64,000 nt of DNA from Leifsonia sp. Root4 (GCF_001425085.1 NZ_LMDN01000002.1:397796-461795); one strand, 5' to 3'; shown: positions 51,567-61,788, counted from the first letter of the stretch. Translations and numbers: made by a program. The notes: generated by a model from the sequence alone, not told the origin.

Positions 51567-53045
51567 CTAGGCGGGGATGTTGAGTACGCGGGCCGTCGCC
51601 GCGAGCGAGGCCGCGGCGGCCGCGGGATCCTCGGAAAGCTTCGTTCCGTAGCTCGGGATCATCTCGCGAATCTTGGGCTCCCAGCCCTTCATCTGCGCGG
51701 GGAAGCAACGAGCCAGCACATCGAGCATGATCGGCGCGGCCGTCGAGGCTCCCGGCGATGCGCCGAGCAGACCGGCGATGGTGCCATCGGCGCCCGTGAT
51801 GACCTCGGTGCCGAACTGCAGCACTCCGCCCCTCTTCGCGTCCTTCTTCATTACCTGCACGCGCTGGCCGGCCGTGATGAGCTCCCAGTCCTCCATCTTG
51901 GCCGTCGGCATGAACTCCTGCAGAGCCTTCAGCTTCTTCGTGCGACCCGCCATGAGCTCGCCGACGAGGTACTTGACGAGGTCGAAGTTCTGCCAACCGA
52001 CCGCGATCATCGGGCCGATGTTGTGCCACCGGATCGAGAACGGCAGGTCGAGCCACGTGCTCGTCTTCAAGAACTTGGGGGTGAAGCCGGCGTAGGGGCC
52101 GAAGAGCAGCGAGGCCTCGCCGTTGACGACGCGCGTGTCGAGGTGGGGAACCGACATCGGCGGGGCGCCGACTGCCGCCTTGCCATAGACCTTGGCCTGG
52201 TGCTGGGCGACGACCTTGGGGTTGGTGGTGCGAAAGAACTGGCCGGAGATGGGGAAGCCGCCGAAGCCGCGGATCTCTGGAATGCCGCTCTGCTGAAGCA
52301 GTGCGAGTGCCCCGCCGCCGGCACCGACGAAGACGAAGCGGGCCTTGACGACAGAGGGGGTGTGCCCGACCAGGTGGTTGAGCTTGACCCGCCACAGGCC
52401 GTCCTTCTGCCGCTTCAGTCCGGTGACCTGGTGGTTCACGTGCACCTCGCCGCCGCGCTTGACGAGATCATCGAAGAGGTAGCGGGTGAGCGCGCCGAAG
52501 TCCACATCGGTTCCGGCCTCGATGCGTGTTGCGGCGATCTTCTGCTTCGGGTTGCGCTTCTTGGTGATGAGCGGCGTCCACTCGCCGATCTTCTCGGAGT
52601 CGGTGGAGAACTCCATGCCCTGGAAGAGTGGCTGATCCTTGAGCGCGTCAAAGCGCTTCTGCAGATACTCGATATTGGCCTTGCCGCGCACGAACGTCAT
52701 GTGGGGCGCCACATTGATGAAGTTCTGGGGCTCGGGCAGAGCACCGGCTTCCACGAGGTGCGCCCACAGCTGCCTGCTGATCTGGAACTGCTCGTTGATC
52801 TGCACGGCCTTGCTGGCGTCGACGCTGCCATCCGCCGCGGCCGGCATGTAGTTCAGCTCACAGAGTGCCGCGTGGCCCGTCCCGGCGTTGTTCCACGGGT
52901 TCGAGCTCTCTTGAGCGACCTCTCCGAGACGTTCGTATGCACGAATCGTCCAGTCGGGTTGCAGCTGCTTGATCAAGGCGCCGAGGGTGGCGCTCATAAT
53001 GCCGCCACCGATGAGAACGACGTCGACAGGTGTCTCAGAATTCAC
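51567..53045 (-). CDS. mqo: Malate:quinone oxidoreductase
   Basis: A 492-residue membrane-associated FAD enzyme that oxidises malate to oxaloacetate and passes electrons to the quinone pool. The FAD-binding dinucleotide fold begins VDVVLIGGGIMSATLG. ESSNPWNNAGTGHAALCELN and GFGGFPISGQFF are family signatures, and the C-terminal GASPGASTAAPIMLDVL closes the FAD site. Length is normal. GTG 53045 is chosen by the N-terminal match; its Shine-Dalgarno is poor. It lies upstream of the radical SAM gene, with the LexA-like repeat between. Confidence 0.95.
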   Translation of the reverse strand: MNSETPVDVVLIGGGIMSATLGALIKQLQPDWTIRAYERLGEVAQESSNPWNNAGTGHAALCELNYMPAAADGSVDASKAVQINEQFQISRQLWAHLVEAGALPEPQNFINVAPHMTFVRGKANIEYLQKRFDALKDQPLFQGMEFSTDSEKIGEWTPLITKKRNPKQKIAATRIEAGTDVDFGALTRYLFDDLVKRGGEVHVNHQVTGLKRQKDGLWRVKLNHLVGHTPSVVKARFVFVGAGGGALALLQQSGIPEIRGFGGFPISGQFFRTTNPKVVAQHQAKVYGKAAVGAPPMSVPHLDTRVVNGEASLLFGPYAGFTPKFLKTSTWLDLPFSIRWHNIGPMIAVGWQNFDLVKYLVGELMAGRTKKLKALQEFMPTAKMEDWELITAGQRVQVMKKDAKRGGVLQFGTEVITGADGTIAGLLGASPGASTAAPIMLDVLARCFPAQMKGWEPKIREMIPSYGTKLSEDPAAAAASLAATARVLNIPA

Positions 53046-53353
53046 GAATGCCAGTCTACCGGGGCAAATGAGTCGCTCTGACCGTGCGGCATCCGGCCCA
53101 CTCTTGAGGCGACCTTTGGGTGCCCCTGAGGCCGAGGTCGTAGCGTTGTGCGCACGACCCGGGTACCGGATGCAGGTCCCCCGCCGATACTCCGGCACCC
53201 GGGTTCGCTTCATTCCTCCAGATTTCAGCGCGGCGGCAGAGCCGCGCGACGTCGATCGCCACGATGCCTCGTTTGGCCGTATCCGCACGCCCCTCCGCTA
53301 CGATGCACTAATGAGCCGCGCGAGCGGTGTTGCTGAGCGGGCGGGGAGGCCAG
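53046..53353. other. Divergent regulatory region between mqo and the OmpR-type regulator
   Basis: About 310 bases without a supported gene. TACGAT in CGCTACGATGCAC (near 53299) could be a -10 box for the regulator. No clear operator or hairpin was found. Confidence 0.35.
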
Positions 53354-54181
53354 TTGAGTACGACAGAGAGCCGCATCGCCGTCGTGATCGAAGACGACGC
53401 GGACATTCGTCAACTTCTTGCCACTGTTCTGGAACAAGCCGGATTCGAGACGATTCTCACGGGGAACGGCATCGACGGCGTGAACGCCGTGCGTGAGCAC
53501 AATCCCGTCATCACCACGCTCGATGTGAGCATGCCCGGCATCGACGGGTTCGAGACCGCGAAACGCATCCGAGCGTTCAGCTCCACCTACCTGATCATGC
53601 TCACGGCTCGCGCCGAGGAGATCGACACCCTGCAGGGGCTCGAGGCCGGCGCCGATGACTACGTCACCAAGCCGTTCCGGCCCCGTGAGCTGCGCGCACG
53701 GATCGAGGCGATGCTGCGACGGCCGCGCGCCGGCGGCGCCGCGGCGCCCGTCAACGAGGGAACAGCTCGGGCAGAGGCCGCCACCGAGCCCGTCGGGGCC
53801 ACGGCGCTCGACGCGAATGCAGTCCCAGTGCACGAGGAGACCGGGGTCGGCGGGGACTGGCACGAGCACCGCGGCCTTCGCCTCAACTCTGCAGAGCGCC
53901 GCGTGCGACTCAATGGCGACGACCTGGAGTTGACCCGCACGGAGTTCAACCTCCTCGAGGTGCTGCTGCTCTCCGGGCGCCGGGTGCGGAGCAAGACCGA
54001 ACTCGCGGAACTCCTGCGTGATGAGGATGCGGCGTTCTATGTCAGCGACGCCGACAAACGGGCGATCGAGGTACACCTCGCGAATCTGCGGCGCAAGCTG
54101 GGCGACCACCCGACGAGCCCGCGCTGGATCGAGACTGTTCGCGGCGTCGGATACCGACTCACCGCGAACGACACCCACTGA
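53354..54181 (+). CDS. Response regulator, OmpR/PhoB-type
   Basis: A 275-residue regulator. TTG 53354 follows GGGAGG by four bases. The receiver shows VVIEDDADIRQLL, the phospho-Asp in TLDVSMPGIDGF and Lys in DDYVTKPFRP. A variable linker of about 50 residues leads to the winged helix: LTRTEFNLLEVLLLSGRRV, then EVHLANLRRKLGD and VRGVGYRL. No kinase gene adjoins it; the incomplete kinase at 63047 is the nearest candidate of a matching HisKA type. Its targets are unknown, but mqo is divergent. Confidence 0.9.
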   Translation: MSTTESRIAVVIEDDADIRQLLATVLEQAGFETILTGNGIDGVNAVREHNPVITTLDVSMPGIDGFETAKRIRAFSSTYLIMLTARAEEIDTLQGLEAGADDYVTKPFRPRELRARIEAMLRRPRAGGAAAPVNEGTARAEAATEPVGATALDANAVPVHEETGVGGDWHEHRGLRLNSAERRVRLNGDDLELTRTEFNLLEVLLLSGRRVRSKTELAELLRDEDAAFYVSDADKRAIEVHLANLRRKLGDHPTSPRWIETVRGVGYRLTANDTH

Positions 54182-54448
54182 GTCGACAACGCTGAGTCAA
54201 CAACACTGAGGCGATCACCAGCGGGGCGGAGATGATGCCCACCCGCGGCTCCCCGGGGAATGGCAAACGCTTCAGGTTCGGGATCAGGAAGCGGCTGCTG
54301 GGAGCCAGCGGATGTGGCGTCTTGTGCTACATCAACGATCATGCCCAGCCAAACGCGAGATCAGCTTGGGAAAGCGCCCGCGAACCTCAAGATTTGCGCA
54401 ATTTTTCCACGAAGGGCTGGTGCTGACGCCCCCCCCCGTATGGGGCAC

Positions 54449-55207
54449 TCAGGCCTCGAGCAGCCCGTCTTCGCTCGCGCGCTGCACCAGGTCGAGCCGA
54501 TTCGAGGCACGTCGGCCCTGCGCCTCGTAGTAGTCCCGAACTCTGGCGAGGTGGTCGCGCACTCGGTCGAAGCGCACGTTCATCCGGAGGGCGATGTCGA
54601 TCGGGCTGTTGCCGACCGCGTAGAGCCGCACGACTTCGATGTCGTCCTCGCTCAGCCCGGCAGGCGCTCCCGTCTGCGCCCCAGCGGGACGCACCGGCGC
54701 TCTGACCGCCTCGCCGGAATCACGGTCGTCGACAAGTCCGCGCGAAGCGAGCGATGCACGACCATGACCAACGGGTACGAGCTCACCCGTCCAGGATTCG
54801 CGGCCCATCAGTGCCGCGTCGATCACGGCGGCCCTGGCGTCGTCGATCGAGTTGCTCCTGCCGAGCACGCTCGCCGCCCCCGTTCCGCGGAGCCTGGCCA
54901 GCGTCATCTCGTCATCGAGATCGCCCCACGCCACGACCGCAGCACCGTCTGAGCGGGCCTCCGCGATCAAGTCGACCAGGGACGAGGTCGGGAGACTCTG
55001 CAGGTCGAGGAGGTAGACGTGGGGTTTCGCGTCGCGCTGCTCGCGTGCTTCCTCCCAGGACCGGGCCCGCGCAACAACCTCGATCTCGGGGGCGTTCGCG
55101 TCGAGCCAGCTGCTGAGTCCTTCGAGGGCGGCGACGTAGCCGTGCACGAGCGCCAAGCGAATCGTTGTGACCGGCGTCGAGACGGCCGCAGACTGCGTGC
55201 CTGACAT
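54449..55207 (-). CDS. Orphan LuxR-type regulator with degenerate receiver
   Basis: A 252-residue protein from ATG 55207, after a strong AGAGGAGG. The N-terminal domain follows the receiver pattern (IRLALVHGYVAALEGLSSWL, VYLLDLQSLPTSS), but the double acidic pocket is replaced by VHG and the region after the Asp is altered, so normal phosphorylation is unlikely. The HTH is LSEDDIEVVRLYAVGNSPID ... RVRDHLARVRDYYEAQGRRA with tail SNRLDLVQRASEDGLLEA, as in the regulators at 45311 and 46890. No kinase is adjacent. It lies beside the exopolysaccharide genes and could regulate them; that is position-based inference. Confidence 0.78.
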   Translation of the reverse strand: MSGTQSAAVSTPVTTIRLALVHGYVAALEGLSSWLDANAPEIEVVARARSWEEAREQRDAKPHVYLLDLQSLPTSSLVDLIAEARSDGAAVVAWGDLDDEMTLARLRGTGAASVLGRSNSIDDARAAVIDAALMGRESWTGELVPVGHGRASLASRGLVDDRDSGEAVRAPVRPAGAQTGAPAGLSEDDIEVVRLYAVGNSPIDIALRMNVRFDRVRDHLARVRDYYEAQGRRASNRLDLVQRASEDGLLEA

Positions 55208-55352
55208 CGCGCCTCCTCTCTGAAGTGTCACCGTGGCCCGAGGTCCTGCTCCGTCGTACGACCGAGACCGGAAGCCGCGTGAACGGGCAGTCTATGCCGC
55301 GAAGCCGACTTCGTGGGGGTCACTCGCTCACGCGCTCCGCGGGAACGGCGAA

Positions 55353-57653
55353 CTATCGAGGCCCGACCCTTCGGCGACGGTCACCCTTGCGTCGCAGATC
55401 GCGGTTGAGTCGACGGTCACCGTGGTAGAGAATCGACGACCAGTCGACTGGCTTGTTCGGGTCGGCAACAAAGGAAGTCCGGGCCGGAGCCTTCGTCTTC
55501 TTGTCGACATACAGCCAGTTGAGGATGCCGAGCCAGACATCGACGATGGAGTTGCGCACACCGATGTACATCCACGTCGCGTATGCAGCGAGGAGGGCGT
55601 TGAACGCCGCGAAAACGGCGTTCCCCCAGTTCTGGGCGTAGAAGTCTCGCGCAAAGGTGAGCACCGAGAACGCGATGATCAGATAGGGCACGACGACGTA
55701 GAGCACAGGAACCGCCGTGCGGTCCTTGACCTTGGGTGTTCGGACGAACGGGATCTTCTCACCGGTGATGGCCTGCTGCATCGATTTCAGCACGCCGGCG
55801 AGATTCACCGGCAGCAAGATCAGGTTGAAACCGTAGATGCGGAAGATGTCACTGAAGCGATGCCCGCAGTCTCGGAGGTCGCTACCCATTGCGAGGAAGT
55901 ACGGCAGAGCGGCCAGGAACACCACGGGAGAGAGCAGACGGCTGTCGTACGGGTAGGCCAGCAGGAAGAGCAGACCGAAGCTCGCCCAGGCGATCGACGC
56001 CATGTAGTTCACGCGCAGCCACATCTCGCGCACGAGAATCCGTTCACGCCGGAAGCGGCGCTCACGGACCTGATCCAACAACTTCGGCAGAATCAGCAGG
56101 CCGCCATTCGCCCAACGGCGGCGCTGCACCACCAGCGAGCCGAAGTCGGGCGGCGTCGCCGAGTAGCTCAGCCGTTCCGGGTAGTTCATGAGGGTCCAGC
56201 CATGGGTGCCGAGGTCGATGCTGGACTCGGTGTCCTCGATGACCGTTCGATCCTGGATGTACGTCGCGATCTCGAAGCCGCCGACGCTTTCAATCTCGAC
56301 GATGTCTTCGACGGCCTGCTTGCGGATGACGGCATTGGCGCCGACCCAGAAGGTCGCTCCGTAGTAGCTCATGCCCTGGTGCAGGATGTGCTGGAGGTCG
56401 GTGGTGGCACCGGCGATGCGCTCGATGCGCGTCGGCGCACCGCGGAACGACGAGTACGGCGTCTGCGTCACTGCGATGCGCTCGTTGCCCGGTTCCTCGA
56501 GGAAGTAGACGAGTCGCAGGCAGTAGTCGCGCAGCAGCAGCGAGTCTGCGTCCAGTGTGAGCAGGTAGGGGCTGTCCGGCACGACGAGATCGGCGTCGGC
56601 GGCATCCTCGACCGGGCGCAGAATGACGCCGCCGGCCGTCTGTTCCTCACGCCAGTCGCGCCCCATGAGCGAGATGTACGAGTTGAGGTTCATCGCCTTG
56701 TTCGCCTCGTGCGACAGCGACGCGTAACTCTTGCGCTGGAAGCTCGAGAGCGAAGCGGTGAAGGTGCGCTCGAGGCGGATGCGCAGTTCGAGTACCCGCT
56801 CGACATCCGGGTAGGCGTACTGATCGAGCGACGCGCGCAGTGCGAGCAGATTGAGTCGGAGCTCCGACGCCAGGCCCATGAGCACCTGGTCGATGAAGAA
56901 CTCGTCGACGTGGTCTTCCATCGGCTCGTTCTCGGCCATGTCCTCGAGCCAGATCGCGGCGGCCTCGTAGTCGGCGGCGAGTTCCTCCACGTGGCGGCGT
57001 TCGATCGTGGTTCCAGCCTGGAGCTCGGCGGCGAACTCGGCTCTCGCGCCGGCGAAGCGCGACCGCGGCCCCTCCAACGCCTCCTCGATCTGCCCGGGGA
57101 GGCTCAACGTCGCATCGAGTTTCGCCCTGGCCGCCGGATCGCTCTGCACGGGGGCGTCGTCGACGAGCAACACGACTCGGACGTTCGGGAACTCCTGCAG
57201 CGCGGCCGACCAGAGCGTGCCGCGCACGACGGCGGGCTCTTCGGCGTACGACGGCACGAGAACGGTCACCGCGCTGTCGTAGTCGCGAAAGTGCCTGTCC
57301 AGTTCGGCTCTCGGCACCCGGACGTGGTCACGGAAGCGATAGAGCGCCCCCTGCCTGGCAAGCAGGTACATCAGCGCGGAGAAGGTCAGGAACGAGACGA
57401 CGATGAGGTAGCCGATCGCCTCCATCGTGAAGCGGAATCCGCCGCTGCTCTCGATGAACTGCCGGAAGATCGTCGTGACGACGTAGATCGACCAGAAGAC
57501 GATCGTCGCGACGATCGCAAGACGGCCCCAGGTGATTTTTCGCACACTGGGGCTGGGGTGCATGATCGACAGCGGTTCGGAGCGGCGCTCAGATCCCCAC
57601 TGTCTTTTTCGCGTACGTGTTTGTTCCTCTTGAATTGCCATTGCTCCGGTCAT
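55353..57653 (-). CDS. Processive family 2 glycosyltransferase (cellulose/hyaluronan-synthase-like)
   Basis: A 766-residue membrane synthase. Two helices lie near residues 45-100 and four or more after residue 545. The catalytic elements are Asp165-Asp166 in VLLVDDAP, DAD at 368-370 in LTLDADS, Glu473-Asp474 in VIEDTESS, and QRRRW at 510-514, the Q(Q/R)xRW signature of processive polymerases. The gap of about 200 residues between the first and second Asp motifs is far longer than usual (about 80); it is filled by predicted helices. It therefore probably makes a beta-linked polysaccharide and exports it. It is divergent from the GH18 gene. The start could also be ATG 57641. No PilZ domain motif (RxxxR) was seen. 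Confidence 0.85.
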   Translation of the reverse strand: MTGAMAIQEEQTRTRKRQWGSERRSEPLSIMHPSPSVRKITWGRLAIVATIVFWSIYVVTTIFRQFIESSGGFRFTMEAIGYLIVVSFLTFSALMYLLARQGALYRFRDHVRVPRAELDRHFRDYDSAVTVLVPSYAEEPAVVRGTLWSAALQEFPNVRVVLLVDDAPVQSDPAARAKLDATLSLPGQIEEALEGPRSRFAGARAEFAAELQAGTTIERRHVEELAADYEAAAIWLEDMAENEPMEDHVDEFFIDQVLMGLASELRLNLLALRASLDQYAYPDVERVLELRIRLERTFTASLSSFQRKSYASLSHEANKAMNLNSYISLMGRDWREEQTAGGVILRPVEDAADADLVVPDSPYLLTLDADSLLLRDYCLRLVYFLEEPGNERIAVTQTPYSSFRGAPTRIERIAGATTDLQHILHQGMSYYGATFWVGANAVIRKQAVEDIVEIESVGGFEIATYIQDRTVIEDTESSIDLGTHGWTLMNYPERLSYSATPPDFGSLVVQRRRWANGGLLILPKLLDQVRERRFRRERILVREMWLRVNYMASIAWASFGLLFLLAYPYDSRLLSPVVFLAALPYFLAMGSDLRDCGHRFSDIFRIYGFNLILLPVNLAGVLKSMQQAITGEKIPFVRTPKVKDRTAVPVLYVVVPYLIIAFSVLTFARDFYAQNWGNAVFAAFNALLAAYATWMYIGVRNSIVDVWLGILNWLYVDKKTKAPARTSFVADPNKPVDWSSILYHGDRRLNRDLRRKGDRRRRVGPR

Positions 57654-57809
57654 TCCCGCCGTTTATGACTCCACCAACTTTTGTAGGATAAGGCAACGAC
57701 CGGCATGCTCGATGCCGACAGTGTGCGAGCATGGGCACAAGACGTACCCGTTTCAGCGCGTGCGTGCACTATCCAGCCCCCATCCCCGCCACCCTACTTG
57801 CGAGGTTTT

Positions 57810-59390
57810 GTGTCTAGGCGTTTCCCCAACCGGCGACTCTCCCCTGTGCGCCTCACGGTGCTCATCGCGATCGCCGCAGGCCTTGTACTTGCTGGATTCC
57901 AAGGCTGGAAGTGGTTCGAGAACGAGGCGTCGGAGACGCGCGAGGCCTGGTTCGCCGGATACGTCGACGTCACCGCGACCCCGCAATTCGCGTTCGAAAG
58001 CCCGAGGGGCGACGCTGACAAGAACGTCGTTCTCTCGTTCATCGTCGCGTCGCCGGAGGATCCGTGCACCCCGACTTGGGGTGGTGCATACACGCTCGAT
58101 TCGGCCGGAACCGAGTTGGACCTCGATCGACGCCTTGCGCGGCTCGAACAGCGCGGTGGCGAGGCGATGGTCTCGTTCGGCGGCCTCCTCAATGACGAGC
58201 TCGCCGTGTCATGCACGAGTGAGTCCGAGTTGAAGAAGGCCTATGCGGCCGTCATCGACCGTTACGGTGTGCAGGCCATCGACCTCGACATCGAGGGAGA
58301 TGCGCTGGCGAACTCGGCGGCCAACACCCGTCGAGCGAGTGTGCTCGCCGAGCTTCAGGCCGAGCGGGCCGATTCCGGTTCGCCGCTGGCTGTGTGGCTC
58401 ACCCTCCCCGTCACGCCGGACGGCCTGAGCGTTGCCGGAACCGATGCCATCGCCGAGACGCTGAGCGCCGGCCTGGAGCTGACCGGTGTCAACGTGATGA
58501 CCATGGACTATGGCCAGAGCAAGGCCGAAGACCAGACGATGGGCGATGCCGCAGAGTCCGCGCTGACGGCGACCCACCGACAGCTCCGCATCCTCTACGA
58601 CCGCTCCGGCATCGAGCTGACGGACGCCACGCTGTGGGCGAAGATCGGCGCGACGCCGATGATCGGCCAGAATGACGTGCGCGACGAGATCTTCACACTC
58701 GATGACGCAGAGCAGCTGAACACCTTCGCACACGACACTCACGTCGGCAGGGTGTCGATGTGGTCGTCGAACCGCGATGCGACGTGCGGGCCGAACTACG
58801 ACGATCTCTCTCGCGTCTCCGACGCGTGCAGCGGCATCGCGCAAGGCGAGTCGAGCTTCTCCGCCATCCTCGGCGCCGATTTCACCGGAACACCGAACTC
58901 GGGAGCGGGGATCGCGACCACGATCGAGCCGATTCCCGAGGAGGATCTCACCGACGATCCCGAGACCAGCCCGTACCCGATCTGGTCGCCGGATGCCTCG
59001 TACCGCGAGGGCACGAAGGTCGTGTGGCACCACAACGTCTACCAGGCCAAGTGGTGGACGAAGGGCGATGTGCCCGACAACCCCGTGTTGCAGTCCTTCG
59101 AGACCCCGTGGACCCTGATCGGCCCCGTCCTCCCCGGTGAGACGCCGATCCCGATGCCGACGCTGGAACCGGGGACGTTCCCCGACTGGTCGGGAAGCAC
59201 CACCTACGAGAAGGGCGATCGGGTGCTCTTCGACGGCCTGCCGTACGAGGCGAAGTGGTGGACACAGGGAGACAGCCCGCAGGCCGCGGAGACCGAACCG
59301 GACAGCTCGCCCTGGATGGCGCTCGACGCCGCAGAAGTGCTGGCGGAGCAGGCGGCGCAGGCTGCCGGGGAAGCACCAGCCACGCCGTGA
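57810..59390 (+). CDS. Membrane-anchored GH18-type hydrolase with two CBM5/12 modules
   Basis: A 526-residue protein from GTG 57810 (GAGG five bases upstream); a frame from 57705 is open but not protein-like. One membrane helix (LTVLIAIAAGLVLAGFQGW) anchors it. The TIM-barrel domain carries AIDLDIEG, with Asp158, Asp160 and the catalytic Glu162 of the GH18 DxxDxDxE motif; the first Asp is Gln155. Two CBM5/12-type modules follow: WSPDASYREGTKVVWHHNVY then AKWWTKGD, and WSGSTTYEKGDRVLFDGLPY then AKWWTQGD. Chitin or another N-acetyl-glucosamine polymer is the likely substrate. Its divergent pairing with a synthase suggests editing of the polymer made next door. Confidence 0.84.
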   Translation: MSRRFPNRRLSPVRLTVLIAIAAGLVLAGFQGWKWFENEASETREAWFAGYVDVTATPQFAFESPRGDADKNVVLSFIVASPEDPCTPTWGGAYTLDSAGTELDLDRRLARLEQRGGEAMVSFGGLLNDELAVSCTSESELKKAYAAVIDRYGVQAIDLDIEGDALANSAANTRRASVLAELQAERADSGSPLAVWLTLPVTPDGLSVAGTDAIAETLSAGLELTGVNVMTMDYGQSKAEDQTMGDAAESALTATHRQLRILYDRSGIELTDATLWAKIGATPMIGQNDVRDEIFTLDDAEQLNTFAHDTHVGRVSMWSSNRDATCGPNYDDLSRVSDACSGIAQGESSFSAILGADFTGTPNSGAGIATTIEPIPEEDLTDDPETSPYPIWSPDASYREGTKVVWHHNVYQAKWWTKGDVPDNPVLQSFETPWTLIGPVLPGETPIPMPTLEPGTFPDWSGSTTYEKGDRVLFDGLPYEAKWWTQGDSPQAAETEPDSSPWMALDAAEVLAEQAAQAAGEAPATP

Positions 59391-59418
59391 TCGCCGCAGA
59401 GGTCAGCGCACGGTCGGT

Positions 59419-61788
59419 CTAGGCCGGATTGCGGGCCGGCAGTGGTTCCTCCACGGGCACCGCGTCCGGCAGAACGGCAAGCGTTCCGTGCATGAGCAGA
59501 CGCTTGGCCGTGGCCTCGAATGAGGCGGGAACACCGTAGTAGAAGCCCTGAGCGCTGCGAACCCCGACGCCCTGCAGCCGCAACGCGGTGACGGGGCTCT
59601 CGACGCCCTCGACGACGAGGGCGTAGTCGAGGGTGTCACCGAAGCCCTGCAGCGCGCGGAGCACCTCCAGCTGCCTGATGTCGCCCAGGTCATCGATCAG
59701 CGAACGGTCGATCTTCAGGATGTCCATGGGCATGCGCACGAGGGCACCGACCGACGAGTTCTCCGAGCCGTAATCGTCGAGCGCGATCATGATGCCGAGA
59801 TCGCGGAGGTTGTCGGCCTGCGTGCGCAGCTCATCGCTCACAACGCTGAGTGAGCGCTCATTGAGTTCCAGGCAGAGGCTGACCTCCGGGAAGAGCTCCG
59901 GCAGCGTCTCGAGGAACGGCCCCAACTGCGACGAGAGAATCTGCTTGGCCTCGACGTTGACCGTGATGCAATTGACTCGAGAGTCGATGTCGGCGAACTG
60001 CCGCGCCGCGTGAAGCGACTTGAGGATTACCTGCTCGGTGAGCTGGTTGAGAAGACCGAGGCGCTTCGCCTTCTCGATCAATGAGGCCGGCGAGATCGGG
60101 CCGATCTCCGGGTCGGTGTAGCGCACGAGCGCCTCGAATGCCCAGATTCGGTTCTCGACGATGCTGACGATGGGTTGGAAGAAGACGGTCAGTTCGTCGC
60201 TCTCGATGGCTCTCACGACGCTGTCGTTCAGCTGAGATGAGCGGTGAGCCGAGATGCTCACGCTGCCGCCGCTGCCTGCAGCACCCTGCTTGCGCGACTT
60301 CTTCGCGGCGAGCATCGTGCGGTCCGCGTCTTCGACGAGCCGACTCACATCGGTCTCGCGGTGGGCGGAATAGGCCAGACCGACACTGATGCTCGGTTTG
60401 AGGGTCGTCTCGCCGAACTGCAGACGGGCACCGCAGTTGTCCACGATCCGATCAGCGACCATCTTGGCCTGGTGCAGACTGTTCAGTCCGGTGAGCACGA
60501 CGACGAATTCGTCTCCGCCCACCCGCGCAACGACATCCGCGGGACGCACGGTGTTCACCAGGCGCTGGGCGACCTCCTTGAGCGCGAAGTCGCCCGCCGC
60601 ATGGCCGTTGCGATCATTGAGCTTCTTGAAGTTGTCGAGGTCGATGAACAGCACCGCGATGGCCTCCGCGTACCCACGGTTGTCATTGATCGACTTCAGC
60701 GCGTCCTGGAACGAGCCGTAGTTGGGCAGCCCGGTGAGGCTGTCGGTGTTCGCGCGCAGCCGAAGCCCCTCGACGCTCTCCTTCACGCGGGAGACCTCAC
60801 TGCCGATGTGGGCGAGCGCATCGACCACCCGCTGATCGCCGTCCGTGAACGCGGTTGCGGCCGGCGAGCGGCGCACGACGAGGTACTGCTCCTCGTCGGC
60901 GGTGATCGAGATCGGGGCGCCGATCTCGGCATAGCCGGGGGGCGTCCCCCGGATCTCCGTCGCCTCGGCGTTTGCCGCCTCCTGGGCGAAGCCGCGCACG
61001 AGCGATTCCACCTGGCCCTTCTCCTCCCACGGGAGCGCGAGCGATGCCTCAACGAGGCTCTCCAGGCGGCGGATGACGTTGCCGAGGTTGTCCTTGACCG
61101 CGAGGAGCACGAGCACCATCGAGCACCCCATGATCAACAGCACCGTGATCACCGCCTGCGGGTTGGAGAAGTGCGTCTCGACGAGGAGCTGCTTCGCCGT
61201 GTGCAAGAGCGCGGAGATGCCGGTGAGCAGCAGCCACACGCGGAGCACCTTCACGGCGCTGAGTGAGGAGATTCCCACCGTGCCGTCGCTGTTCCACCGA
61301 CCGCGCTGCCGACCGAACTCCACCAGCAGTATGACGAGGATGTAGCCGCCCGAAGCGAGCAGATATCCCAGCAGTCCGAGACCGATGTCGCTGAACGCCC
61401 GGTAGATGAGCACGTAGGCCATCGCGCCGAGCGAGGCGACACCACTCGCGTAGATGGAGATGATCGGCCTGCGCAACAGGTACAGATAGGAGAAGTAGAT
61501 CCCCATCGTGTAGAGGCCGATCATGAGCATCGGCCGCTGCATCAGGTCGGACGCGGAGAGAATGGCGATGGCCAGCCCCGGCAACGGAACCCCGGCCAGC
61601 CGGGAGATCGGTATGCGGAAGATCCCGGCTGCGGCGAATCCGGCGACGGCGAACAGGGCCAGCAGCCACGAGCCGACGGGCAGGGTCGGCAGGGTCGCCA
61701 GCGCGATCGCGGCCATCGCAAGCGCGAAGATCGTTGCTGGCACGAGAAAGATGGCATCCCACGGGGTGACAATTCGCGCTGGCTTCAC
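59419..61788 (-). CDS. Membrane GGDEF-EAL c-di-GMP enzyme
   Basis: A 789-residue protein. Six to eight N-terminal membrane helices are followed by a GAF-like region (about 250-330), a GGDEF domain with DSLTGLPNYGSF and an intact RVGGDEFVVV, then an EAL domain with FEALVRY, CLELNERSL, LDDYGSENSS, LKIDRSL and VVEGVES. The catalytic residues for both synthesis (GGDEF) and hydrolysis (EAL, DDxxS, EGVE) are present. So it could make or degrade c-di-GMP. It converges on the GH18 gene with 28 bases between. Control of the neighbouring synthase is plausible but unproven. Confidence 0.9.
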   Translation of the reverse strand: MKPARIVTPWDAIFLVPATIFALAMAAIALATLPTLPVGSWLLALFAVAGFAAAGIFRIPISRLAGVPLPGLAIAILSASDLMQRPMLMIGLYTMGIYFSYLYLLRRPIISIYASGVASLGAMAYVLIYRAFSDIGLGLLGYLLASGGYILVILLVEFGRQRGRWNSDGTVGISSLSAVKVLRVWLLLTGISALLHTAKQLLVETHFSNPQAVITVLLIMGCSMVLVLLAVKDNLGNVIRRLESLVEASLALPWEEKGQVESLVRGFAQEAANAEATEIRGTPPGYAEIGAPISITADEEQYLVVRRSPAATAFTDGDQRVVDALAHIGSEVSRVKESVEGLRLRANTDSLTGLPNYGSFQDALKSINDNRGYAEAIAVLFIDLDNFKKLNDRNGHAAGDFALKEVAQRLVNTVRPADVVARVGGDEFVVVLTGLNSLHQAKMVADRIVDNCGARLQFGETTLKPSISVGLAYSAHRETDVSRLVEDADRTMLAAKKSRKQGAAGSGGSVSISAHRSSQLNDSVVRAIESDELTVFFQPIVSIVENRIWAFEALVRYTDPEIGPISPASLIEKAKRLGLLNQLTEQVILKSLHAARQFADIDSRVNCITVNVEAKQILSSQLGPFLETLPELFPEVSLCLELNERSLSVVSDELRTQADNLRDLGIMIALDDYGSENSSVGALVRMPMDILKIDRSLIDDLGDIRQLEVLRALQGFGDTLDYALVVEGVESPVTALRLQGVGVRSAQGFYYGVPASFEATAKRLLMHGTLAVLPDAVPVEEPLPARNPA

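Noticed and set aside
55233-57668. 811-codon open frame opposite the GT2 synthase
   Set aside because: Antisense shadow; the GT2 motifs are on the minus strand.
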